A DNA stretch of 64,000 nucleotides from Mayamaea pseudoterrestris. Its lineage: Eukaryota > Bacillariophyta > Bacillariophyceae > Sellaphorales > Sellaphoraceae. Shown piece after piece: positions 22,999 through 32,666 of the stretch; the stretch's first letter is position 1, and each line of letters opens with the position of its first letter. Location of the stretch: positions 186,001 to 250,000 of the forward strand of contig BROI01000027.1 of assembly GCA_027923505.1 (NCBI GenBank), given 5' to 3'. The notes beneath the pieces are model-generated. The model saw only the letters and a program-made list of their open reading frames with translations. It was not told where the DNA came from and did not search any database. The position numbers and the translations under genes were made by a program.

Positions 22999-25332
22999 AT
23001 GATTCCATGTGCCTCCTTGCATCCACCATCGGAGGTATTGATCGAGCGTGCACTGCGGAGCTTGCACTCATTCGAAGCCGATGACGACAGCAGTCTGGGG
23101 TCGACTTCTCCTCCCAATTCTCCGTCACGAGAACATTCACAGGACGGGAATCAATCATACAATCGATCTACTACTCTTTTTACGAGTCGCCTCCGACATT
23201 TACATTCGGAGCTTGTGCCGACGCCTCCGAGACGGCTTGGCGACTTGGTGATGGCGCTTCCAACACATGGAATCGATTCGTCCAACAATAACACGACTGC
23301 AAATCGTCCAAAAACAGGGTTGGATGACAATTCAACTGGGAATTACATTGACAGGAACATTATTCATGTCAACATGCCATGCCACCAGCTTTCGGACGAG
23401 GTGAATGACGAGATGCCACCTTCCGTATCGCCGCGACGAAGGTACATTCGTTCCGACTGCTGCGAGGAAAAGAAATCATCGACGCCGCCTCCAAATCATA
23501 CTTTTACCAAATTAGGCAGGAGCCCGACTGCATCATTGCTTTTTGAAGACGAAGGTGATGGTGAAGTAATGCAGACATTGGTTGGTCGCCATTCGCAAAG
23601 CACATCAAAAATGACTCCTCATTCAGACGATGGATCCGAACGTAGCAGTTTGGATGGTCAACCTACTGGTTCATCGCTAACTGTTCACCAACAAGCGCAG
23701 ATTGCTAGAAACATGGCGGATAATGATGCTACCTTGTGCGATAGGGGAGACATTCCAATGCTGAACCATGAAGACGTTTCACGTAGATCAAGAAATGGTG
23801 ACAGTCTTTGTGCAATGCCAACTGATGAAGGCATGGCAACAAGCGACAAAGAGCTAATCGGCAATGCATCCAAAGAGCATATTGACATTGTGTCGTCGAG
23901 GTCGCATGCAACACTTCGATCAATTTCGCAGCATGTGCGGCGTGAGACTTATGGTCGGGCATCGTCTCGTTTGGCGAAGACGGATCAATGCCATACAAAG
24001 TTGATGACAGAACAAGCCTTACCGGAGAATCAAGAAGTGCCAAAAACGTGCAACCTTGATACCGGAATTGTCTCAGAGAAAGAGTGGGCGGGGCTGCTAC
24101 GGCATACTCGTACCAGAAAGCCTGACCCTGAACAAGAGTCACCATTGGAAGAGCAACACTGTATTCAGACAGAACCGGTTAAAAGTCTAGATCTGGATAT
24201 TGGCATTCCAAAAGGTGACATAATGTTGTCGTTATTGAATGATGGATGCCCAAACCGAGAGTGGGTAAAGGATGGGATATGGCGCATGCGACGTATGCGT
24301 CGGAATTGCGATAGTACATGGGCACGTACAAGTGACGAACAGACGCTGAACCTGTCAGAAGATGCGTCCATGCTTGAAGCTGATGCCAATCGAAGTAAGG
24401 GCAGCATTGCACAAATCCAAGCAGAAGCTTTTCAGCAGTTGCGCCGCGATAAATTTGATCAAGCTCAGTTACTCTATGAAGATATCTTGCACATCTGCCA
24501 TCGAAATCAGGAGTATCATCTAAGGAACAAAGGAAGTTGCTCGGAAGCCGAAGTGGAGAAATACATAGCGGAAAGCAAAAGTTACATTGGTACATTGATG
24601 CATAACTTGGGATTGATCTTGCTCATGCAAGGCAAGTGGCAAGATGCATTCGCATACCTAGAAAGGGCAACTTGGAATCGAAGCTATGGTGCCTGGGGAA
24701 GTTCGTGCCATGTATCATCCCTCACGCGGACAGCTTTAGCGAGGCATGCTTTAGACGATGTCCAGGGATCCATAGCAACGCTTGAAGAAGCCTTACCGCT
24801 TGCAAAGGCAAACACGTCGCTCCTTTCGGATCATCATATGCTTGCTGAAATACTGAACAACTTGGGATGCCTGTCATTTCTCACTGGGAATGCCGACTGC
24901 GCTTTGCAATATTTCAACGATTCCCTTCAAATTCAAAAACAAGCTGCCGACCATTCGCTCTACGTTGGATCTAAGCTCTCGTACCACCAGGAAATGTTCA
25001 ATATGTCCATTACAAGAGCGAACATTGGGTTTCTTCACTTAGTCGTTAAAGATGCATCGAAGTGTATTGCTATGTTTGAATCCGCGATAAAAGCTCAACA
25101 GCTGTTGCTTCGCGACGCCGATGCTACTTTGATTTCAACCATGGAGCATTTGGTCACTGCGCATCTTTTAGTAGGCAACAAGACCAAGGCCATTCAACTG
25201 CTGAACCGGATGCTACGCATTCAATGTGATGCAAGGGGTCCAAGTCATTCCCTTGCGCGTTCGACGGCGAATAAAATCTCCATGTTGCAGACGGGTGCTG
25301 CTGCAGGCCTTGGCGAGCGACTAACGTTGTGA
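22999..25332 (+). CDS. Large TPR-repeat protein with a disordered N-terminal half
   Basis: A single-exon protein of 777 residues. The first ~460 residues are polar and Ser/Asp/Glu-rich with no domain I can name. From about residue 470 on there are helical pairs typical of tetratricopeptide repeats: QIQAEAFQQLRRDKFDQAQL, then a unit around IGTLMHNLGLILLMQGKWQDAF, SIATLEEALPLAKA, LAEILNNLGCLSFLTGNADC and CIAMFESAIKAQQLLL. The order and spacing resemble kinesin-light-chain-type TPRs, which bind partner proteins. The domain suggests a scaffold or adaptor; no partner can be named. The 3' end is followed by the decayed region at 25,333. Confidence 0.75.
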   Translation: MIPCASLHPPSEVLIERALRSLHSFEADDDSSLGSTSPPNSPSREHSQDGNQSYNRSTTLFTSRLRHLHSELVPTPPRRLGDLVMALPTHGIDSSNNNTTANRPKTGLDDNSTGNYIDRNIIHVNMPCHQLSDEVNDEMPPSVSPRRRYIRSDCCEEKKSSTPPPNHTFTKLGRSPTASLLFEDEGDGEVMQTLVGRHSQSTSKMTPHSDDGSERSSLDGQPTGSSLTVHQQAQIARNMADNDATLCDRGDIPMLNHEDVSRRSRNGDSLCAMPTDEGMATSDKELIGNASKEHIDIVSSRSHATLRSISQHVRRETYGRASSRLAKTDQCHTKLMTEQALPENQEVPKTCNLDTGIVSEKEWAGLLRHTRTRKPDPEQESPLEEQHCIQTEPVKSLDLDIGIPKGDIMLSLLNDGCPNREWVKDGIWRMRRMRRNCDSTWARTSDEQTLNLSEDASMLEADANRSKGSIAQIQAEAFQQLRRDKFDQAQLLYEDILHICHRNQEYHLRNKGSCSEAEVEKYIAESKSYIGTLMHNLGLILLMQGKWQDAFAYLERATWNRSYGAWGSSCHVSSLTRTALARHALDDVQGSIATLEEALPLAKANTSLLSDHHMLAEILNNLGCLSFLTGNADCALQYFNDSLQIQKQAADHSLYVGSKLSYHQEMFNMSITRANIGFLHLVVKDASKCIAMFESAIKAQQLLLRDADATLISTMEHLVTAHLLVGNKTKAIQLLNRMLRIQCDARGPSHSLARSTANKISMLQTGAAAGLGERLTL

Positions 25333-26734
25333 CCACTTGCGATTCCCTTTCGTGAGTGCTTTGAATAGCTACCGGCAGCATTTTTTGTACGTTTGTGTGA
25401 TGGCACTCCAGCATTGCTGCAACATAAGTTGATAATTCGTAACTTATGTTTTTGTTACATTTATAGAGTAAGATGGTGCGAGCGACGCACGCGCAGCGGC
25501 TCAAGCTCGACGAACCGAGGTTCAAGCGAGAGGCTAGAGAAGTCAACAATTTCTCCACTTGTAATATGAGCACAACAACTGACAGATCATGTCTGCCTGA
25601 ATGACTTGCTTCCGAGACTTGACAAACTCGTTACTTATACTGAAGGTATTCCCGAGACACCGACCTTAATTGCCTCTGGTTCGACACGGTTCCAGTTCTG
25701 TTGGCCAGCGTCCGAGAGACCCAACGATCCATGATCCACAAAGTGTTTTGTATACATCAAGGAACTTCTGGTGCGCTTTCATTCGAATGTACATGATAGA
25801 AGGGAATGCGTCATCGCTTGTGAGTGGATTTCTCCGCCTCAGCTTGATCTTTCGCGGCAGCGTCTCCCTTACTACAGGTAGCTGCCGCCGCTGCAGCATC
25901 CGCATTTTTCTGTGGCGACATGGGATCAGCTTTTATACTCGAATTCTTGGAGGGCTGAAAATTAGTCCTATGCTGTTTTCATTTACGCTCCAATGTTCCA
26001 ACTTGGCTCATGTTGCTTTCGTGGCTCGAACCCAATGAAAAGTAGCCCTCTGATTTACGGTTGGACGGATTTGTCAGATCCTGCGGCTTGCTGGAAATGC
26101 AAAGCTATATTGTTTTACAATACTTGCTTGGCCCAAGGTATCGCTGCTCGGTTATTGGCAGCTACTCGTATGTCCGCCGCCATCCTAAAGGAACCATTTT
26201 TCATCGGTGCGCGCGAAGGCGCTGACACTCGACCAGGGCGGCGGAGAAGCGGCTACGGATGGACACTAGAACTTCACATTGCAACTAAAAAAGCTTTCGC
26301 GTCGCTGTCCTTGTGAAGCCCGTTTCAAACATGTTCTGGAGTAAGGCGACAGACGCGAGCCGGGCCAGAATCCGTCGAACTTCCACCAACTTAGATTCAT
26401 GGAGTCGCGTGAAAGATTTCAGGATTACATGACGAAGCGTCTGCGAGTGTCGTGGCTGCAAGGTGGAGCATGTTAAGGATGCCGTTGAGTTGCTGTCGGA
26501 GACCGAGAAGTTAAAAAATGTTCATCCAGTTCTGAAAGAACAAGCCATGACGCTCGCTTACGAGCTTGCGCGATAGATTGGTCGGAGCAGGTTCTTCCTC
26601 ATTATTAACGAACTGAAGTTTGGACAATGTAGAATTGAACTCAACTCATGAATCGAAAATATCCTCATTAGAATCGTGCTTGGAAAATGTAGCGATATCA
26701 AGCTCGTCGTCCTAAGGCGGTGCGATGTGCGATT
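25333..26734. other. Gene-poor stretch with decayed coding-like fragments
   Basis: No intact gene is seen in 1.4 kb. Short stretches look once coding: a plus-strand 43-codon frame at 25,472 (MVRATHAQRLKLDEPRFKRE and on), a minus-strand Ala-rich start near 25,918 (MSPQKNADAAAAAATCSKGD), and a plus-strand piece at 26,444-26,575 ending in NVHPVLKEQAMTLAYELAR. None extends into a domain I recognise and frames change along the segment. It is best read as a graveyard of one or more genes or elements between the TPR gene and the carrier. Confidence 0.4.
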
Positions 26735-26870
26735 GCTGCTCCTGCTGTCATCTCGAACGCAATATTAAGACGACAGCTGCCTTCATGTCATGGTCATCAA
26801 ACGGCTTTCGCATCTTGGAGATGAGGAAAGCTTACCGGTAGGCCACTGTATTGACTGTGAACGAATCCAT
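26735..26870 (-). mobile_element. Possible hAT/ZBED-type transposase scrap
   Basis: On the minus strand a frame of about 43 codons, interrupted once by a stop near 26,833, contains TVNTVAYR and then FLISKMRKPFDDHDMKAAVV. The pattern 'AYxxAxxIxKxxKPFxxxxxxK' is like the region after the BED finger in hAT-derived proteins such as GTF2IRD2 and ZBED relatives. Terminal inverted repeats and target-site duplications were not found. An alternative is a first coding exon (ATG at 26,870, GTAAGC donor at 26,835) of a lost gene. The identification is weak. Confidence 0.25.
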
Positions 26871-26920
26871 CAGGATCGTTCGTCGTCTGCTCACTCGATG
26901 TTGGCGCGCCGCGAAGCTAT

Positions 26921-27103
26921 TACCTTATGACGTAGTTTTCACTGGCACTCGTTTCGTACTATTGCCTTTGTGACGTAGTTTTCACTGGCACTCGTTTCAC
27001 ACTATTGCCTTGTGACGTAGTTATCACTGGCACTCGTTTCGTAGTATTGCCTGATGACGTAGTTATCACTGGCACTCGTTTCATACTATTGCCTCGTGAC
27101 GCA
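26921..27103. repeat. 42-bp tandem array B with five CRE-like sites
   Basis: TGACGTA or TGACGCA cores start at 26,928, 26,971, 27,013, 27,055 and 27,097, spaced 43, 42, 42 and 42 bp. Between them lies TTTTCACTGGCACTCGTTTC plus TACTATTGCC. The unit is the reverse complement of array A and in the same orientation as array C. The array ends 157 bp before the carrier's first ATG, so it probably lies in its promoter. Confidence 0.85.
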
Positions 27104-27260
27104 GAACCTGCTGATGCCGGTTTCTCCGTCGGCACGAATTTCGAGCGAGTTCTGCCGCGAGAGGTTCTGCGCGCTCGTGGGTCTTCACAATTTCGAACAG
27201 CAGCACCTTCACAAAAGCATCGGCTCGCTTGTCTTATCGGAGGACATTGCGAGAAAGACC

Positions 27261-28348
27261 ATGAGTTCCGCCGAGGGTGAGTTAGTACCTGGGAGAGTTA
27301 ATGTGAAGAGAATGTGCATGCAATGCTTGAGACATGCAGGAGGCAGGAGGCGGACTCGCCATCATCGACTGCTCGACTGCGAGCTCTTGCAGTGTAACTT
27401 TCCTTGACTCGTGCTTGCTTCTCGACAGCCGTCTCTTTGCTTCACTCACATGCAACCTTACTTTATTCTTTAGTCATCATGGGTTTTGCACCTGGAGCAG
27501 TAGGAGGCTTTTTCAATGTCTTTGTTGGCCATCCATTAGACTTGGTCAAGACGAGACAGCAGGTTGGTGGAGCGTCCATTGCTGCAACAGCAAATGCTTC
27601 TTACAGAACAAATACCGCAACCCTTCAACATGGCTCGACAAAGACCATGCTCCGATCCATTTTCGCGCAGCAAGGAGTCACTGGTTTGTACGCCGGCGTG
27701 AGTGCGCCGCTACTTGCCGTCGTGCCAGCCTTTGCCATTGTCTTTTCAACGAATGACTGCGTCAAGAACATGCTGGCAGATAGAGGAAATGCTTCTCAAC
27801 TATCAACCTCACAATTTGCGATTGCCGGAGGAATATCTGGAGTGCCACTTGCTATAGTGTTGGGGCCATTGGAGCGAATTAAGTGCGAGTTTCAAGTCCA
27901 TGGGGCTAGCAAATACTCCAACAGCATCCGCGCCTGCGCTCACGAAACCTACAAGCAAGGAACCTTGTTTCGGGGAACGGCGCTTACTATGGCCCGGGAT
28001 GTTCCGGGTAATGCAGTTTACTTTGCTTCCTACGAAGTATTGCGACGAATGTTTTGCCAATTGCAAGGGATTGACTCACCGAGCATGGCGGCCACCGTGC
28101 TTGCAGGCGGGCTAGCCGGCATGGCCAACTGGACAATTGCACTTCCAATGGATGTCATCAAAAGCAGGTTCCAAGTGGGAGCTTATAGTAGCTGCTGGCA
28201 GGTAGTTACGGATCTTATTCGGCACGAAGGACCATCAGCACTCTTTCGAGGCCTCTCGCCGGCACTGCTGCGAGCGTTCCCAGCAAATGCCGCCTGTTTC
28301 CTTGGAGCCGAGACTGTTCGAACCATGCTGACAAAGGCTGATCGATGA
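27261..28348 (+). CDS. SLC25A20: Mitochondrial carrier, carnitine/acylcarnitine type
   Basis: Inner-mitochondrial-membrane antiporter of the SLC25 family; closest in pattern to carnitine/acylcarnitine translocases feeding beta-oxidation. The best model is exon 1 at 27,261-27,276 (MSSAE), a 197-bp GTGAGT...TTTAG intron, and exon 2 at 27,474-28,348, giving 296 residues. A simpler alternative starts at the ATG at 27,479. Three PxD/ExxK/R motifs are visible: HPLDLVKTRQQ, GPLERIKCEFQ and LPMDVIKSRFQ. Acylcarnitine-carrier signatures include RDVPGNAVYFASYE and RAFPANAACFLG. Basic amino-acid carriers (SLC25A15/A29) are the main alternative. Confidence 0.85.
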
Positions 28349-28879
28349 CAGGAAGTGTAAAGAGGAAGAATTACTTTTGTCTTGGGATAGCATCACCTTT
28401 TTGTGTGTGCATGCAAAAGCTTCCTCGCAGTACGAGTGCATACACTACTGGGGGGTTGCGAATATTTCTATCGGCTGTTTGTTGCTTTATGTATAAAATA
28501 GATTGCTTTATTCGTGTATGTGCAAACCATAACCTTGTGCCGTACAGTGTTAGAAGCATAGCGAAAGGACATGTCGCCGTACAGAATCGACGTACATAAA
28601 CCGGTAGTATCGATTTTGGTCGGGATGCATTACAAGTCACTCATCTATTACATTTGGTACAATAGATGGTTTACTAATGATGAACTTTACTCGAGAGGAT
28701 TACTCACAGATAATTGCGAATGCATTAGCTAAACTTTGCCCGCCTATATTTATTTGACGTTGAACGGAAAGACGTTTCGAAATTTGAATCGAAAATTCGA
28801 TGCGTGACACACATCGACATCGAAGTTCGATTGCGCCATTTCAAGGAACAAGCTCGCACTAACTGCTTCATTCCAGATC
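28349..28879. other. Intergenic, no gene seen
   Basis: AT-rich spacer between the carrier's stop and the ankyrin gene. Short frames lack coding character. A single ACCGGTA occurs at 28,601. Nothing else was recognised. Confidence 0.5.
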
Positions 28880-30736
28880 ATGTTGCGGTCATGGCAACCG
28901 CAGGAATTCGAGTTGATCAAGTTCTGCCATTTGCAGCGCTGGGATCTGGTATCGGATAGGTGCGGAACACACCCGCTCGAGGCAGCTCCTTCCGACGCTT
29001 CTCTTCGCGGCGAGGGTTCAACAGTTCTTGCTCTCGCTATCCGAAAAGGAGCACCACTTGTATCTTTAATCGCGCTATTACATGCGTCGATTGATCAGAT
29101 TACAGTAGTGCACCGAATGCGGGGAAGTGTGCTGCACGAGGCGATCAAACACGGACATTCGACCAAAGTTCTTTCGCATCTCCTTCGAGTGATGTCCCAT
29201 CATCGGCAGTCAAAGATGGGCATGCACCATAGGCCAGATCAATCATCATTAGCTGATGCTTCCCAGTTTACGCATGTTGAGATACAAGAGAAACGCATCA
29301 TTCAAGGTTCAGACATATTGCAAGCTCAGGACGACATGGGCAAGACGGCACTGCACCTTTTGATGGAATGTCTCGGGGACCGATCAAGCGAAATAAAGCG
29401 TTGCCCGGATGATAGACTGCTCTTTACACGAGCTTTCATGTCAGCATGTCCGCAAGCTATTCAAAAGATTGATTGCAATGGAAACACACCCTTGCTGCTG
29501 CTACTTCAAATGCCTCGAGACCAGCGATCATCGGCAACCGAAAGCCTTATATTTTCTGTTGTGGACTTCATATTATCATTTTGTCCCGAGGCCGCTAATG
29601 TGCGACAAATGGGTTCAAATCGGAAACGTCACAGATATCTCCCACCTGCCATAGGTGAGAATTCAGTAGCTTGTGTTGAAATTGCTCGAACGCCACTCTA
29701 TTACGCCCTGCTGCATGGACGATCTCTGGAAACTATTCTACTTCTCATCAAGCAAAACCAGAGCCTAGGCGGGAGCCCATGCTCGGCAGTTGTGACTCTG
29801 CATCACGAAGTGCCTCTGCACATCGCCATTTCTACGAGAGCTCCCCTCTCAATCATTTACCACGTGGCTGCGGAAAGTCCTGAAGTGATTCTCAGTGAAG
29901 ACATTTTTGGACTAAACTCCCTTGACTGGCTATGGATACGTCATGTACTTGATTGGCATGCAAGTCCATTAGACGTTTCTTCGAGTCGCATTGTTTCAAG
30001 GCGCCGACTTGTTGATACTCAGTACTCGGACTGGCACACTCTTGCATCAAACAACATACCATTGAATGATGACGTTTCGGTTCCAATCAATCCCATTGCT
30101 ATCAGAGGGCTGCAAGAAGATCTGCTACATCGAATGAAACTCCTTCTTCCGCCAGCTGCGTCAGTACTGTCTCAAGACTTTCCATACGACCAAAAGGAGC
30201 ATTGGTCACTGATACACGCGGCCTGTCATGTATCTTGTCCGATCGCCATGGTGCGAGCTGCACTATTTATGTCTGAAGAAACGCTCGATTCTATCAAAAC
30301 TAAGGATATGCGGGCGGGAAGGCTTCCGTTGCACTACGCCGCTGGAAGATGGGGCTACAGCGCAACTGTGCCGGTTGGGGCAACCCGCTCCATCCAGTTA
30401 ATTCGCGAACAATCGCCAGTCTTTGATGTTGTGGCCGCTTATCCACAAGCATGCTTTGAAATCGATTTACAAGGACAGCTCCCTTTCCATATTGCGATTG
30501 ACACTGCTAACAGGACTCGTGCTTCTTTGCTTGGCGAGCAACTTCAATCCGAAATAGACTTGGAAGAGAATGCCATTCTATCGCTATTGCTGATGCACAA
30601 CCCCGGTGCTTTGGATCATCGAGATGGGATAACAAATCTATACCCATGGCAACAAGCTGCCGTCGGATATGGCTCGAGCCTAAATACAGTCTACACCTTG
30701 CTGAAGCTGCAGCCAACTAGGTTGTGGCGCAGCTAA
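28880..30736 (+). CDS. Ankyrin-repeat-like protein
   Basis: A single-exon protein of 618 residues. Repeats are degenerate but have ankyrin helices, for example GSVLHEAIKHGHSTKVLSHL, GKTALHLLMECLG, NGNTPLLLLLQMP, VPLHIAISTRAPLSIIYHVA, AGRLPLHYAAGRWG and LQGQLPFHIAIDTANR. The consensus 'LPLHxA' with long spacers between repeats is the same style as the ankyrin proteins at 34,268 and 41,141. No other domain is visible, so it is presumably a soluble protein-binding scaffold. Function unknown. A disordered Ser/Asp-rich insert lies near residues 110-140. Confidence 0.7.
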   Translation: MLRSWQPQEFELIKFCHLQRWDLVSDRCGTHPLEAAPSDASLRGEGSTVLALAIRKGAPLVSLIALLHASIDQITVVHRMRGSVLHEAIKHGHSTKVLSHLLRVMSHHRQSKMGMHHRPDQSSLADASQFTHVEIQEKRIIQGSDILQAQDDMGKTALHLLMECLGDRSSEIKRCPDDRLLFTRAFMSACPQAIQKIDCNGNTPLLLLLQMPRDQRSSATESLIFSVVDFILSFCPEAANVRQMGSNRKRHRYLPPAIGENSVACVEIARTPLYYALLHGRSLETILLLIKQNQSLGGSPCSAVVTLHHEVPLHIAISTRAPLSIIYHVAAESPEVILSEDIFGLNSLDWLWIRHVLDWHASPLDVSSSRIVSRRRLVDTQYSDWHTLASNNIPLNDDVSVPINPIAIRGLQEDLLHRMKLLLPPAASVLSQDFPYDQKEHWSLIHAACHVSCPIAMVRAALFMSEETLDSIKTKDMRAGRLPLHYAAGRWGYSATVPVGATRSIQLIREQSPVFDVVAAYPQACFEIDLQGQLPFHIAIDTANRTRASLLGEQLQSEIDLEENAILSLLLMHNPGALDHRDGITNLYPWQQAAVGYGSSLNTVYTLLKLQPTRLWRS

Positions 30737-30947
30737 TTCCTGTCAGAATCTTCTCTTTTCACGCTACTTCTTAATATTTATATTACTGCAACGAGCCTAG
30801 AGATTACACACTCTAAACATTCAACTTCAATGCGTAATACTAATCACTAGCCCTGTGCACGCTTTACAGCTAACGCGCGCCTTCACTTCCAATTGCTTCC
30901 CGGTGTACAATCCATGCGTTAATTTCTCACTTCCTATTTATGCCGCA

Positions 30948-31619
30948 TTACGCGCTCAAATCAACCGCCTTGGAGGTATCATTCTTGAGCCCAATGAGAA
31001 TGTCTCGCATACGCTTGACATCGGCAGTCTTTTGGCTGGAATCATGCGAAAGCTCCACCATTTTGCAGATTCGCTGCCAGCTGTTATCATTCTCCAAATC
31101 AGCCTCGATCGCCTCAAGCTTGATCTGCTCATCCTCGCGGTTCTTGGCCATTCTCGCCTCCTTCTTTTGCTCTCGCTCCTCCAACATTTGCTTCAATGCC
31201 TCATCGGCAGCCGCCTGGAGCTCAGCTTTGCGAGCATTCTCCTCATCCTTGCGCTGCTGCAACAAAACCTGCCACTCGGCATTCCACTTGGCCATGGGCG
31301 AGGGACCACTGTCGACAATAGCGCCGGCATTATCACCCTCATCCGCCGAACCGGAAGCAAATTGCTGGTCCGGTTGCTGCATAAAGTCATCAGTGTCGCC
31401 AGAAGCCCCAAGGTAGATTGGAGCATTGTTATCGCTCTCCATACCACTACCTGTTTCGTTCAAGTCTCCAAGGTAGCCGTCCGACGATGGCGGCGACGCA
31501 AAGTCCGTTTGTTCTCCTCCAAACGCATCGTGCGGCGGTGGAGCTTCGCCGAGAATAATCGGGGCTTCGTCGGTTGAATCCGCTGAGGGAGTCGCAAAAA
31601 AATCGTGATCTTCCGACAT
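30948..31619 (-). CDS. CLTA: Clathrin light chain
   Basis: Regulatory subunit of the clathrin triskelion, acting on coated pits and trans-Golgi vesicles. Single exon, 223 residues. The N-terminal ~100 residues are acidic and disordered. From about residue 107 a long charged helix begins, WNAEWQVLLQQRKDEENAR, which is the heavy-chain-binding segment. The C-terminal block NSWQRICKMVELSHDSSQ followed by RMRDILIGLKND matches the conserved end of light chains across eukaryotes. The gene is divergent from COX6A (290 bp between starts). Confidence 0.88.
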   Translation of the reverse strand: MSEDHDFFATPSADSTDEAPIILGEAPPPHDAFGGEQTDFASPPSSDGYLGDLNETGSGMESDNNAPIYLGASGDTDDFMQQPDQQFASGSADEGDNAGAIVDSGPSPMAKWNAEWQVLLQQRKDEENARKAELQAAADEALKQMLEEREQKKEARMAKNREDEQIKLEAIEADLENDNSWQRICKMVELSHDSSQKTADVKRMRDILIGLKNDTSKAVDLSA

Positions 31620-31845
31620 GTTAAAAGTGAAGTTTCGTTTAGTATAGATAGAAACGAAGGTAGCTGCAGCTAGATGCTAGTTATGAAGGATAGGAAACAA
31701 GATCGTTAAACGACTCGCGCAAGGTCCATTGTGCCGAGTCAACGGCTCGCTGCCTCTTGGTTTGCCTCCACGCGCATGGAGTACGCATGCCTCCGTAGGA
31801 TCTTTGTACATTCGGCTTTACAGTAAACTGTGACTCCGGGTTAGC

Positions 31846-31862
31846 TTACGTCACAATCTGCA
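31846..31862. promoter_or_regulatory. CRE-like promoter element shared with array A
   Basis: TTACGTCACAATCTGCA at 31,846-31,862 is a perfect 17-base match to 424-440, the last element of array A. Here it is single and lies 48 bp upstream of the COX6A start codon, inside the divergent clathrin light chain/COX6A interval. Confidence 0.6.
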
Positions 31863-31909
31863 GCGGCGTCTCGCCTCCCAACGAGAAGCAAAAAAGTGGA
31901 CCGTCACCA

Positions 31910-32608
31910 TGGTAGGTTTGGTGTCTGCTATCTCTGCTTTGCGATCTCTTCTGTACTTCGATGCAAAAATTATCAGATTATATTTAATTCAATAAATCAA
32001 TAATTACTGGAAGATTGTTTGCAGCGAGAGGGGAGTGTCGCGGAAAAATCGAAATTTCAATGGCCTTTCCCCAAACCAACACTTAACTTATTCTCTTACT
32101 CATTGTACAGATTCGCAGTGGAGTCTCCAAAGCTATCTCTAGCCGCATGGCTTCCGTCGGTGTTCAGCGCCGCTCCATGCAGATGGTTCCGCGCCTTGGA
32201 TCGGAGGCCGACATGACCAAGGAGGCGGTGGAGCAGATTCGGGCACGCGTTGCCTACCAAAAGTCACTCTTGGCCGCCAAGGGTCATTCCATTGACGAGG
32301 AAGTCAAGGAAATGTGGCGATGGGTCAATATTACCTTCATGGTTGGTATTCCAATCGTCGTAGCGTCGGCCGTTTACTCGTTCTTCTTTGACGTACATCG
32401 TAAGTACCATGTGCGGAAGAGGTGCAATTTGTTGATGGATGTTTCACTCAATCGATCAACTTCGTAATTCTTTACAGCCCACCGCTTCGATGGAGAATTG
32501 CCAGAATACATGCACGTTCGTAACAAGGAATTTCCTTGGGAGTGCAGCGACTGCGATATCTTTGATGGTGCTTGCTGGAAGAAGTGCCGCGCGGAGAAGC
32601 AGAAGTAA
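31910..32608 (+). CDS. COX6A: Cytochrome c oxidase subunit 6A, mitochondrial
   Basis: Nuclear-encoded subunit of respiratory complex IV in the inner mitochondrial membrane. Three exons are inferred: 31,910-31,912 (the ATG alone), 32,111-32,399 and 32,478-32,608, giving 140 residues. Splicing the ATG to IRSGVSKAISSRMASVGVQR makes a good mitochondrial presequence. If the first intron is not used, translation could start at the ATG at 32,147. The membrane segment is around VNITFMVGIPIVVASAVYSF. The diagnostic C-terminal motif PEYMHVRNKEFPWECSD corresponds to the RTKPFPWGDG region of animal COX6A, followed by a cysteine-containing tail. Confidence 0.88.
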
Positions 32609-32666
32609 AATAGTATAGTAAGCCGGGATTAAAGAGTTAATGAAACTAATTAGTACTTTCGCAATC

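Noticed and set aside
25333-27103. Intact mobile element between the TPR gene and the carrier
   Set aside because: Only short coding-like scraps are visible and no paired terminal repeats were found; I record a possible hAT scrap and nothing more.
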